NCBI GenBank assembly: GCA_963709155.1
Contig: CAVPVD010000007.1
Location: 1,364,001-1,428,000 of the forward strand
DNA length: 64,000 bases
Reading direction: 5' to 3'
Origin: Bog-159 sp963709155
Lineage (GTDB): Bacteria; Acidobacteriota; Terriglobia; Bryobacterales; Bryobacteraceae
The notes beneath the pieces were generated by a model, which worked only from the letters and a program-made list of their open reading frames with translations, made no database searches and was not told where the DNA came from. The number at the start of each line of letters is the position of its first letter. The stretch's first letter is position 1. Positions 1 to 8,351 of this stretch are shown here, one piece after another. The position numbers and the translations under genes are program-made.

Positions 1-1
1 C

Positions 2-277
2 AACATCTGCGCCTATGAGCTATCGCCGCAAACCCTGAGTGCGCAGGCCGCGTCGGGTTCCATCAGCGTCACCGCGAATCATCCCGGATGCTCTTGGGCG
101 CCGGCGTCTAACCAGACGTGGCTCACCGTATCCGGTTCGGGAACGGGTTCGGGATCGTTCTCCTACACCGTACAGGCGAACACCGGCTCGGCGCGCAGCG
201 CGACCGTGACGCTGGACCATCGGCAATTCGGGATCACGCAAAAGGCGGGCACGGCCGACGTGTCGCCCGTTCACTAA
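2..277 (+). CDS. BACON-like domain protein, C-terminal fragment
   Basis: The reading frame is open from the window edge to a TAA at 275-277, so only the last 91 residues are visible. The pattern of a conserved Cys-Ser-Trp, then TWLTVSGSGTGSGSFSYTV, then small and charged residues and a final FGITQKAG strand is typical of BACON-like Ig-fold repeats. These are common at the ends of secreted acidobacterial proteins and are often carbohydrate or adhesion related. The start and any catalytic domain lie upstream of the window, so no function is assigned. It converges on the TonB-type gene, with a strong hairpin between them. Confidence 0.6.
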   Translation, partial: NICAYELSPQTLSAQAASGSISVTANHPGCSWAPASNQTWLTVSGSGTGSGSFSYTVQANTGSARSATVTLDHRQFGITQKAGTADVSPVH

Positions 278-355
278 TTCCCCGGCGGACTGAATGAAGC
301 TCAATAAGTTAGCGGTTGTTTTTCGGAACCTCAAAGGTGACGAAAACCAAGAGTA

Positions 356-383
356 GTGGGGCGGCCAATCTTGGCCGCCCCAC
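356..383. repeat. Intergenic hairpin at a convergent junction
   Basis: GTGGGGCGGCCAA and TTGGCCGCCCCAC form a perfect 13-bp stem around a two-base loop. An outer pair CGAAAAC (341-347) and GTTTTCG (389-395) can extend the structure. It sits between two convergent genes and could act as a bidirectional terminator. Its stem resembles the TGTGGGGCGG ends of the composite elements at 19547 and 45792, so it is probably a one-module member of the same family. Confidence 0.75.
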
Positions 384-435
384 GGTGAGTTTTCGACGAT
401 GCCCCACGCGGTGTCGCACACTTGTTCCAACCGGC

Positions 436-1221
436 TCACAGCAGGTGGAAGTTGACTTCAATCGATGCCGCCGACACTACCGGCTTGCCGTTGCGCGTGC
501 CAGGCCGGAAGCGCCATTGCTTGACGGCCTCCACCGCTTTCTCCTCCAGCCCCAACCCGAGCCCCCGCGTCACCCGGATGTTGCGCAGCCGGCCGTTGGT
601 ATCCACCTCGCCATAGAGCATCACGACGCCTTGCAGCTTGGCTTTGCGCGCTTCTTCGGAAAACTCCGGCTCTACCTGGTAGAGCACGACGGGCGCGGTG
701 GAGGCGCCCGTGGATCCGTGCAGCCTGCCGCCACCGGTATCGCCGCCTTCGCCCGGCCCTATGCCCGGCCCCTTGCCCGGCCCGAGACCCGTGCCTTCAC
801 CATCGCCGATGCCTCCACCCTTGCCCATCCCGTTCGACGGCGGACCGTTCTTGCCCCACGGGTCGCCCAGCGCCAGCATATCGACCTGCGGAACCCGGAG
901 TTCCGCCGATGCGATCAGCGTCGGCTCCATCGGCAGCTTTGGATCGAAGTTGTGGATCACGGCCAATGGCGGCGTGAATGACCGCGGTGCGATCCTCGGC
1001 AGGCGGCCCTTACTGGCGCGAAGCAGAGAACCATCGCCACTGCCCCCGCCGCCTGGCCCAGGTGGCATATAAGGTTCAATGACTCTGACATGCTCCAGCG
1101 TCGATCGTACCGTCTGCCGTATCTGAGTATTTGAGCCCGCCAGAAAAAGCAGCGCGGCCAAGGCGCAATGAATCGACACGGACATCGCCGGTCCTCTCGC
1201 GGAGTCCACGGATTGCATCAT
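436..1221 (-). CDS. TonB C-terminal domain protein (energy transducer type)
   Basis: The 261-residue protein has an N-terminal hydrophobic segment (about residues 16-30), a long Gly/Pro-rich middle (about 50-170) and a C-terminal TonB domain (about 175-260). The last part contains the typical EEARKAKLQGVVML, DTNGRL and AVKQWRFRPG stretches and an NFHLL end. TonB-family proteins span the periplasm and pass proton-motive energy to outer-membrane transporters, but the many solo TonB-domain proteins of acidobacteria often lack known partners. No exbB or exbD is adjacent. A start at 1185 (MSVSIHC) is equally possible because no clear ribosome site separates the two. Confidence 0.8.
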   Translation of the reverse strand: MMQSVDSARGPAMSVSIHCALAALLFLAGSNTQIRQTVRSTLEHVRVIEPYMPPGPGGGGSGDGSLLRASKGRLPRIAPRSFTPPLAVIHNFDPKLPMEPTLIASAELRVPQVDMLALGDPWGKNGPPSNGMGKGGGIGDGEGTGLGPGKGPGIGPGEGGDTGGGRLHGSTGASTAPVVLYQVEPEFSEEARKAKLQGVVMLYGEVDTNGRLRNIRVTRGLGLGLEEKAVEAVKQWRFRPGTRNGKPVVSAASIEVNFHLL

Positions 1222-1264
1222 AACGATCTGCGCACTGGCACGCTCCGTGCCACTACTTATCCTG

Positions 1265-1286
1265 TTGACTTATCAGTAAGTTGACC
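1265..1286. promoter_or_regulatory. Possible operator between divergent genes
   Basis: The region between the divergent TonB-type and ADOP genes holds two GTTGAC copies flanking ACTTA-TCAG-TAAGT, a 5-bp inverted repeat. The TTGACT and TTGACC cores resemble -35 elements, but no good -10 element lies at the usual spacing. This is a weak candidate for a regulator site. Confidence 0.25.
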
Positions 1287-1384
1287 GTTCAGAGCTGTCG
1301 TTACCGCGGATACAGGTGTCCTGGCACCGCACGCTCGCTATTCCAGTAACCGGTTCGCGGAGCCCGGAATCTAAGATGGTTATC

Positions 1385-3922
1385 ATGTTGCTACCCGGAC
1401 TCCGCCAAGCTATCCGATCCCTGAGCGGCCGCCCGGCCTTCGCTCTCGCGGCGATTCTCACGGTGGCGCTGGGCGTGGGCGCGAACACCGCCGTCTATCG
1501 CGTGATCTACTCCGTGCTGCTGCGTCCGCTGCCCTTCCGCGATCCCCAGCGCCTGATGCAAGTTTGGGAAGGCACCCCCGTGCTGCCGCAATTGCAGGCC
1601 GCCGTCCCGGATTTTGAGGACTGGCGCGCGCGGGCGCACAGCTTCTCGCAAATGGCCGCCTATACCTTCCAGGAAATGAACCGCATCACGCTGGTAGGAC
1701 AGGGGCAGCCGGAGGTGGTACAGGCCACCAATGCGATGGCCGGCCTGTTCCCCATCATGGGCATTCAGCCGCTGCTGGGCCGCGCACTCAGCGCGGAAGA
1801 CGAGCGCCTGAAGCGGCCGGTAGCCTTGATCTCGGAGAAGCTATGGCGGCGGAAGTTCGCGGCCGATCCGGCGATCGTGGGCCGCGGCCTGCGCCTGGAG
1901 ACCGAATCCTTTACCGTGATCGGCGTCGTGCCCAGCCGCCAGACCTTTCCGGAATGGGCGGACGTGTGGATTCCCTTTTCGTGGATTGACGGGGAACTGC
2001 TGAACACCCGCAAATACCATCCCCTGGAAGTGATCGCCCGCCTCAAGCCGGACGTAACGGAAGAGCAGGCGCAGAGCGAGATGCACACGCTGGCCGCGCG
2101 CCTGGCAGCCGAACATCGCGAGACGAACGGCACAGTGGGCGCGTATGTGGTGCCGCTGGCGCGGCAGATCACCGGCGACGTGCGTCCGGCCTTGCTGCTG
2201 GTGTGGGCGGCGGTGGGGCTGGTGCTGCTGATGGCCTGCGCGAACCTGGCGCACATGCTGCTGGCGCGCATGCTCGACCGCCGGCAGGAGATGGCCATCC
2301 GGGCGGCTCTTGGCGCCGGACGCGGGCGGCTGATCCGCATGGTATTCACCGAAAGCCTGCTGCTGGCGCTGGTGGGCGGAGTGCTTGGAACGGCACTGGC
2401 CGCGGCCGCCGGCGGGGTGCTCGAGCGCCTGGCGCAGGGCCGCATTCCGCGCCTGGAACCGCTGGGTCCCGGCGGCCACACGCTGTTGTTTGTGCTGGCT
2501 TCGTCGATTCTGTGCGGCATCCTATTCGGTCTGCCGGCCTGTGCGCAGGCATTTCGCGCGCAGTCCGCTCCGGCCGGCGGACGTTCCATGAGCCGTCCGC
2601 GCTCAGCGCTGGGCTCGATCCTGATCGGCGCCGAAATCGCCATGGCCTTCGTGGTGTTGGCGGGCGCCGCGCTGCTGGTGCGCAGCTTCGTCGCGGTGCT
2701 GAGCGAGGACCCCGGATTCCAGGCCAAAGGCGTGCTGGCGATGGAAGTTCCCATGCCCAGCAGCCGGTACGACGACGGCAAAGCCGCGCGATTCTGGGAT
2801 AGCCAGGTCCGGCCGGCAGTCGAAGCCCTGCCCGGAGTGGAGGGCGTGGCGATGACGAACTGCGCGCCGATGAGCCTTTCGCCCATCGGACGATTCCGCT
2901 TCGCCACGCGCTTCGGCATCGAAGGGCATGCCTTCGATCCCGGCCATTATCCGGTGGCGCAGTACCGGTGGGTGACGCCCGATTACTTCCACGTGCTGGG
3001 CATTCCATTACGGCGCGGCCGCGCGCTGGGCGAGGGGGACCGCGACAAGCCGCGCTTCCTGATCAACGAGACGCTGGCGCGGCAGTTTTTTCCCGGTGAA
3101 GACCCCACGGCGCACCGGCTGATCATGAACGTGATGGATCCGCATCGGGATGCGATCGAGATCGCCGGGGTCGTTGGCGATGTGCGCGACCTGGGTTTGG
3201 ACGAGCCCGTGCCGCCCACCCTGTACACCATCTCGAGTTCGCCGCGCATGGTTCTGCTGGTGAAGACGGCGGGCGATCCGATGCGGCTGGCGGCGCTCAT
3301 TCGGGATGCGATCCATCGCGCCGATCCCGAGGTTGCGGTGCTGAAGGCCGCCCCCGTCGCGCAATATGTGGCCGATTCGCTGGCGCGGCGCCGCTTTGCG
3401 CTGACGCTGCTGGCGGCGTTCGCCGGATTGGCCGCGCTGCTCACCGCGGCGGGCGTCTATGGGCTGCTGGCTTATTCCGTCAGCGGCCGCGTACGGGAAT
3501 TCGGGATTCGCGCGGCGATGGGCGCCTCACCGGCGAACCTGCTGGGCATGATTCTGCGGGAGAGCGCGGCCGTGACGGTTTGGGGACTTGCGGCGGGTGT
3601 GGCGTTTTCGCTGGCCTGCGCCCGGTTGATGAAGAGTCTGCTGTACAACCTCTCGCCGATGGATCCGGTGTCGTTGACCGCGGCGGGCGCGCTGCTGGCT
3701 TTGGTTACCTTATTATCGGTATGGCGGCCGGCGCGGCGCGCGGCGGGCGTAGATCCGGGCGCCGCGTTGCGGGTGGAGTCGTGGCGCACGCTTCAGCGTG
3801 CTCGCACGCTTCAGCGTGCTGCGGCGGACTTCAGTCCGCCGTTGGCGGGACTTAAAACTCCCGCCGGCACGCTGAAGCGTGCGCCACGAACTGCCCCACA
3901 GTTGCGGCATTTCACCCTATAA
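1385..3922 (+). CDS. ADOP-type fused ABC transporter permease (MacB/FtsX family)
   Basis: The protein has the acidobacterial ADOP layout: an N-terminal MLLPGLRQAIRSLSGRPAF stretch, a first transmembrane segment with LTVALGVGANTAV, a MacB-like periplasmic domain, three FtsX helices, then a second copy of the same plan ending in WRPARRAAGVDPGAALRVE. It is likely to sit in the inner membrane and couple to a separate ATPase, none of which is encoded nearby. ATG 1385 is chosen because family members start just before LLxxLRxAxRxL; ATG 1376 and GTG 1316 are alternatives. The final 46 or so residues are translated from a hairpin element (3781-3887), and the ancestral stop was probably right after ALRVE. 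Confidence 0.88.
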   Translation: MLLPGLRQAIRSLSGRPAFALAAILTVALGVGANTAVYRVIYSVLLRPLPFRDPQRLMQVWEGTPVLPQLQAAVPDFEDWRARAHSFSQMAAYTFQEMNRITLVGQGQPEVVQATNAMAGLFPIMGIQPLLGRALSAEDERLKRPVALISEKLWRRKFAADPAIVGRGLRLETESFTVIGVVPSRQTFPEWADVWIPFSWIDGELLNTRKYHPLEVIARLKPDVTEEQAQSEMHTLAARLAAEHRETNGTVGAYVVPLARQITGDVRPALLLVWAAVGLVLLMACANLAHMLLARMLDRRQEMAIRAALGAGRGRLIRMVFTESLLLALVGGVLGTALAAAAGGVLERLAQGRIPRLEPLGPGGHTLLFVLASSILCGILFGLPACAQAFRAQSAPAGGRSMSRPRSALGSILIGAEIAMAFVVLAGAALLVRSFVAVLSEDPGFQAKGVLAMEVPMPSSRYDDGKAARFWDSQVRPAVEALPGVEGVAMTNCAPMSLSPIGRFRFATRFGIEGHAFDPGHYPVAQYRWVTPDYFHVLGIPLRRGRALGEGDRDKPRFLINETLARQFFPGEDPTAHRLIMNVMDPHRDAIEIAGVVGDVRDLGLDEPVPPTLYTISSSPRMVLLVKTAGDPMRLAALIRDAIHRADPEVAVLKAAPVAQYVADSLARRRFALTLLAAFAGLAALLTAAGVYGLLAYSVSGRVREFGIRAAMGASPANLLGMILRESAAVTVWGLAAGVAFSLACARLMKSLLYNLSPMDPVSLTAAGALLALVTLLSVWRPARRAAGVDPGAALRVESWRTLQRARTLQRAAADFSPPLAGLKTPAGTLKRAPRTAPQLRHFTL
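3781..3887. repeat. Composite hairpin element inside an ORF 3' end
   Basis: The 20-bp terminal inverted repeats begin GTGGCGCACGCTTCAGCGTG and end with its complement. Between them lie a second CACGCTTCAGCGTG module, GGCGGACTTCAGTCCGCC (8-bp stem) and GGCGGGACTTAAAACTCCCGCC. Every module is a short GC stem closed by a tiny loop of the TTCA/TTAA type. The element is wholly inside the open frame of the ADOP gene and encodes its low-complexity tail. Confidence 0.85.
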
Positions 3923-3988
3923 ACAGCTCTGAAGGCCCTTAATTCCTCATTTTTCCGCTTTGGCCCCCGTATTGCCTGCTAACCGTGG

Positions 3989-6406
3989 TTGACACCACGC
4001 ACAATTCTCATCGTTCTCCTTCTGACGGCCAGCATCCCTGGCTTCGCCGGCAGCCCCATTGCGATCGACTTCCCGGAAGAAGGCGCTGTTTTTCCTCCCG
4101 ACATCGCTCCGCCGACTTTTCTCTGGCGGGATTCCAGCCCGGCGGCGGCCTGGCTCATCGAGATTGCCTTTGCCGGCCGGGGGAGCCGCTTGAAGATCTG
4201 GTCCGCCGGCGAAAAACTGCAAGTGGGCGAAATCGATATGAAATTGCACGGCTTCGTCCCGCCTACGCTGACTCCCAAAGAGGCCGAAAGCCACACCTGG
4301 AAGCCGGACGCCAAGACGTGGGCCGCCATCGTCCAACGCGCCCAGCGGCAGCCCGCAACGGTGTCGATCACCGGTTTTCGCGACCGCAATACGAAAGAGC
4401 CGCTTTCCCACGGGCAGGCCGGCATGGCCGTTTCCGGTGATTCCGTCGGCGCGCCCATCTTCTATCGGGATGTGCCGCTGATTCCGCCCAGCCCTGAAGA
4501 GCGTGAGCGGGGCGTGATCAAGCCCCTGCCGGATTCCGTGCTTCCGATGATCAAATGGCGCCTGCGATACGTCTCCGAAACAAGCAGCAAAGTAATGATG
4601 GAGAATCTACCGACGTGCGCCAACTGCCACTCCGTCTCGCGCGATGGGAAGATGCTGGGCATCGACGTGGATGGTCCGCAGAACGACAAAGCGTTATACG
4701 GACTGGTTCCGATCCAAAAAGTGACCACGATCAAAGACGAATACGTGATCCGCTGGAGCGCTTTCACCGAGCAGGGCGCGCCCAAACGGTTCGGATTCAT
4801 GTCGCAGATCTCTCCGGACGCGAAATACGTGGCCACCTCCATCGAAGTTCCCGGCACGCACGGGCGCCGCGTGGAAGATCGCCTTTACCAGGGGTCGTAC
4901 AGCTACTTCGGATTCGGACAAGTTTTCTTCCCCACGCGCGGCATCCTGGCGTGGTACAGCCGCGAAACGGGCAAACTGCAGCCTCTTCCCGGCGCCGACA
5001 ATCCGCAATACGTGCAAACGGGCGCGTTCTGGAGTCCCGATGGGAAATTCCTGGTGTTCTCCAGGGCGCTGGCCAAAGATCCATACTATCCGGGGCAGAA
5101 GGCTCCCGAATTTGCCAACGATCCGAACGAAACTCAGATCCAGTACGATCTCTATCGCGTCCCGTTCAACGATGGCAAAGGCGGAACCGCGGAGCCCATT
5201 GCGGGCGCTTCCGATAACGGGATGAGCAACGATTTTCCCAAGGTCTCGCCCGACGGCAAGTGGATCGTGTTCGTCGAGAACAAAACCGGCTTGTTGATGC
5301 GCCCGGATAGTAAGCTCTATATCGTTCCGGCGGCAGGCGGTGTGGCGCGTCCGCTGCGCAGCAATCAGCCGGTGATGAACTCGTGGCACAGCTTCTCGCC
5401 GAACGGGCGCTGGCTGGTGTTCTCTTCGAAGACGCCCTCCCCTTATACGCGTTTGTATCTGACCCATATCGACACGGATGGCAACAGCACGCCGGCCATT
5501 CCGATCGAGAACTCGACGGCGGCGAACCGCGCCGTGAATATCCCCGAGTTCGTCAACATCGGGCCGGACGGTCTGGAGCGGATCGATGCGCCGGTCACCG
5601 AGTTCTACCGGGTCTTCGACGTAGCCGTGCAGCTTGCGAAAAAGAAAGAATTCGCGGCGGCCGTTCCGGCCTGGCGAAAGGCCCTGGAATTGGCGCCGGA
5701 TGACGCGCGCGGGCACAACAACCTCGGTATCGCATTGGCGGAGACGGGAAAGATCGAGGAAGCCATTGCGGAGTATCGCAAGTCCCTGGAACTCGATCCG
5801 CGCAGTTCGCAAACCCACAATAATCTGGGCAGCGTGCTGGCGCAGGCGGGCAGAATGGCGGAAGCCACTACTTACTTCGAGCGGGCGCTGGAACTGGACC
5901 CGGACAATCCGCGCGCGCACAACAACCTGGGAGGCGCGCTGGCCGAAAGCGGGCGCCTGCCGGAAGCCATCGAGCATTTGCGGAGGGTGGTCGAAATCGA
6001 TCCGGACCTGGCGGATGGGCATAACAACTTGGGCGCTGCCCTCGCCCGGTCGGGAAGCCTGGACGAAGCCGTCCTGCATCTCGAGAAGGCCGTCGCGCTG
6101 GCGCCCCAGAACGTCGAGTATCGCTATAATTTCGGGCGGATGCTGGCCGCCAAGGGCAGATTTGCGGATGCCGCGAATCAACTGGAGCAGGCCGGCAAGC
6201 TCTCGGGAATGCGGGAGCCGGTGGTTCTGCAGATGCTGGCGGCCATGTATTCCGAACTCGGACGGTATCCGGAAGCCCTGGCGACGGCGCGCCAGGCCAT
6301 GGCTTTAGCCGCCGGGCAGCGGAACGGGGAACTGGAAGCCGCGCTGAAGGCGGATTTGGATCGTTATGCAGCGCTGGCGCAGGGCATCGTCGGGAAACCG
6401 CGGTGA
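3989..6406 (+). CDS. Secreted PD40/TolB-like propeller protein with one heme motif and C-terminal TPRs
   Basis: The start is TTG 3989, which places a clean signal peptide (TILIVLLLTASIPGFAGS) at the N-terminus. Residues about 210-214 are CANCH, a single CxxCH heme c motif in a cytochrome-like stretch (LPTCANCHSVSRDGKML). Residues about 250-500 carry PD40-type propeller blades with repeated SPDGKW/SPDGKF motifs. Residues about 545-800 are five or more TPR units (AHNNLG, EAIxxYRKSLELDPxSSxTHNNLG). It is probably a periplasmic, possibly electron-transferring, scaffold; no specific partner is known. The gene follows the ADOP permease on the same strand. An upstream start codon in this frame is not supported by homology-like features. 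Confidence 0.78.
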   Translation: MTPRTILIVLLLTASIPGFAGSPIAIDFPEEGAVFPPDIAPPTFLWRDSSPAAAWLIEIAFAGRGSRLKIWSAGEKLQVGEIDMKLHGFVPPTLTPKEAESHTWKPDAKTWAAIVQRAQRQPATVSITGFRDRNTKEPLSHGQAGMAVSGDSVGAPIFYRDVPLIPPSPEERERGVIKPLPDSVLPMIKWRLRYVSETSSKVMMENLPTCANCHSVSRDGKMLGIDVDGPQNDKALYGLVPIQKVTTIKDEYVIRWSAFTEQGAPKRFGFMSQISPDAKYVATSIEVPGTHGRRVEDRLYQGSYSYFGFGQVFFPTRGILAWYSRETGKLQPLPGADNPQYVQTGAFWSPDGKFLVFSRALAKDPYYPGQKAPEFANDPNETQIQYDLYRVPFNDGKGGTAEPIAGASDNGMSNDFPKVSPDGKWIVFVENKTGLLMRPDSKLYIVPAAGGVARPLRSNQPVMNSWHSFSPNGRWLVFSSKTPSPYTRLYLTHIDTDGNSTPAIPIENSTAANRAVNIPEFVNIGPDGLERIDAPVTEFYRVFDVAVQLAKKKEFAAAVPAWRKALELAPDDARGHNNLGIALAETGKIEEAIAEYRKSLELDPRSSQTHNNLGSVLAQAGRMAEATTYFERALELDPDNPRAHNNLGGALAESGRLPEAIEHLRRVVEIDPDLADGHNNLGAALARSGSLDEAVLHLEKAVALAPQNVEYRYNFGRMLAAKGRFADAANQLEQAGKLSGMREPVVLQMLAAMYSELGRYPEALATARQAMALAAGQRNGELEAALKADLDRYAALAQGIVGKPR

Positions 6407-6484
6407 ATTAGACCAGCAGGCCGCGGGAAAAGGCCAAAAAACCGCTTGCTTACGCGCGCGGCTCAGAAGTGTTGCCCCGTATTT

Positions 6485-6560
6485 GCAGCGGCTCACCGAG
6501 CCGCGACTCACCGAGCCGCGACCGTAAGGGAGCGTTCCCGACAGGCCTGTTTCCGCAGCC
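6485..6560. repeat. Short hairpin repeat of a second type at a convergent junction
   Basis: GCGGCTC-ACC-GAGCCGC (6488-6504) is followed by a direct copy of GACTCACCGAGCCGCGAC, then CCGTAAGGGAGCGTTCCCG and the palindrome ACAGGCCTGT. The unit lies between convergent genes (ends at 6406 and 6563). Its modules differ from the GTGGCGCACGC family, but position and architecture are alike. It could serve as a bidirectional terminator. Confidence 0.6.
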
Positions 6561-6562
6561 TG

Positions 6563-8347
6563 CTATCGCATCCCCAGATTGCGCATCAGGCGATACAGAT
6601 AATTCGGATGCACGCCGAGGAGTTTGGCGGCTCCGGCATGATCGTTCTTCGCCTGTTGAAACGCCTGGCCGATGGCCTCGCGCTTGGCGTGGTCGACCGC
6701 GTCCTGCAAGCCCGGAGCGCGGACCAGATCGGCGGGCCGGGTGATCTCGCGGATGCTCTCCGGCAGGTCTTCCAATTGAATCACGTCGCTCGACCCAAGC
6801 ACCACGGCGCGTTCCAGGGCATTCTCCAACTCGCGGATGTTGCCCGGCCAGTCGTAATGCAATAGATAAGCCTCGGCTTCCGGTGAGATGCCACTGATGC
6901 GGCGTCCGCACTGGGCGCCGAACTTCGACGCAAAATGCATTGCCAGAACGGGGATGTCCGACTGGCGTTCGCGCAATGGGGGCGTCTTCAAGGTGACCAC
7001 GTTCAGACGATAATAGAGGTCCTGGCGAAACCTTCCCGCCCGCACCTCTTCCTCCAGATTTCGATTGGTGGCCGCGATCAGCCGGATGTCCAGCTTGATG
7101 GGCTGGGTGCCGCCTACGCGCTCCATCTGCCGCTCCTGCAGCACACGCAGCATCTTGACTTGTAACTGGAGGGGCATCTCGCCGATTTCATCCAGGAACA
7201 CGGTCCCGCCGGCAGCCACCTCCAGGCGTCCCTTCTTTTGGGTGAATGCGCCGGTGAAGGCGCCTTTCTCGTGGCCGAACAGTTCGCTTTCGAGCAGCGT
7301 CTCGGCCAGCGCCGCGCAATTCACCGCCATGAAAGGTTTCGCGGCGCGCGGGCTGTTCAGGTGCATGGCGCGCGCCACCAGTTCCTTACCGGTGCCGGTT
7401 TCGCCGACGATCAGGACGGTGGAAGTGGTCTGCGCGGCGCGCTGGATGTTGCGTTGCAGTTCGCGCAAGCGGGCGCTGCTGCCGATCATATGATGGTGCG
7501 GGTGAAGCTCCGATTCGAGCCGCGCGTTCTCCGCTTCAAGCCATTCCAGGTGGAAGGCGTTCTCCATCGCCATGGAGGCGATTTGCACGATGGCCACCAA
7601 CTGTTGCAGGTCCGGCTCGCGAAAATCGCCGCCCTCCAGGTAGACGATCCCGCACACTTGGTCGCGGATCAGCAGCGGCGCCAGCAGGAGCGCCGGATTC
7701 TCCGCGATCAGTCCGCAGCGTTCCCGGGTGACGCGCGCGACCAGCGCCCGGTCGATCGAAAGCGGCCGTTGCGGCCCGGACGTTTCAGCCCGCTCCGATG
7801 GCTCCGATAGCAGGGCAGGCTCGCTTAAGTCCTCCTCGTAAAGCAGGATGGCTCCGCGGCTGGCCGGGACGGCCTCGAAGATGAACTCCAGCAACTGCCG
7901 CTCGAGCATGTCGCGGGCGGGCAACCGGCGCAGCCTGTAGAGAGCTTGAAACGAATTCAGCATGCTGCCGATGCGCAGCAGGGTATCGAAATCACGCGCA
8001 TGATCCAGCGCCGCGGGAAGGCCGGCTTGACCCATGGGAATTTCGCGGACGATCTCGTCGCCGGACAAGAATCGCAGCAGGCTTCCGCCGATGGCGATGA
8101 CATCTCCGTGGACCAGCAGGCGCTCGGTTACAGGCAGGTCGTTGACCCGCGTGCCGTGCAGGCTGCCCAGGTCGCGAATCGTGAAATCGTCTCCGTGCCT
8201 GAGGATGACGCAGTGCTCGCGCGAGACCGACGGGCCGGCGAGACAGAGTGAGTTCTCCGGATCGCTACCGATCGCAAACGAATCCGTAGCGATCGCATAG
8301 GTCGTGCCCATGCCGGGGCCGGGAGTTACAACGAGTCGGGCGTGCAT
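6563..8347 (-). CDS. Sigma54-dependent activator with FHA and GAF domains
   Basis: Residues about 1-95 form an FHA phosphothreonine-reading domain (GSDPENSLCLAGPSVSREHC, LGSLHGTRVND). About 140-290 look like a GAF sensor. The AAA+ domain has Walker A GETGTGKE, the sigma54-contact loop GAFTGA and Walker B GGTVFLDE. The C-terminus is a Fis-type helix-turn-helix (HAGAAKLLGVHPNYLYRLM). FHA-containing activators usually respond to Ser/Thr kinases and drive sigma54 promoters. ATG 8347 is chosen because the upstream extension lacks FHA-like sequence. The gene starts 4 bp after the preceding secreted-protein gene ends, so they are co-transcribed. No target promoter is recognised nearby. Confidence 0.92.
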   Translation of the reverse strand: MHARLVVTPGPGMGTTYAIATDSFAIGSDPENSLCLAGPSVSREHCVILRHGDDFTIRDLGSLHGTRVNDLPVTERLLVHGDVIAIGGSLLRFLSGDEIVREIPMGQAGLPAALDHARDFDTLLRIGSMLNSFQALYRLRRLPARDMLERQLLEFIFEAVPASRGAILLYEEDLSEPALLSEPSERAETSGPQRPLSIDRALVARVTRERCGLIAENPALLLAPLLIRDQVCGIVYLEGGDFREPDLQQLVAIVQIASMAMENAFHLEWLEAENARLESELHPHHHMIGSSARLRELQRNIQRAAQTTSTVLIVGETGTGKELVARAMHLNSPRAAKPFMAVNCAALAETLLESELFGHEKGAFTGAFTQKKGRLEVAAGGTVFLDEIGEMPLQLQVKMLRVLQERQMERVGGTQPIKLDIRLIAATNRNLEEEVRAGRFRQDLYYRLNVVTLKTPPLRERQSDIPVLAMHFASKFGAQCGRRISGISPEAEAYLLHYDWPGNIRELENALERAVVLGSSDVIQLEDLPESIREITRPADLVRAPGLQDAVDHAKREAIGQAFQQAKNDHAGAAKLLGVHPNYLYRLMRNLGMR

Positions 8348-8351
8348 CGCT

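Noticed and set aside
3781..3887. Insertion sequence or transposon end.
   Set aside because: Terminal inverted repeats exist, but the element is about 107 bp, holds only hairpin modules and has no transposase or target duplication I can identify.
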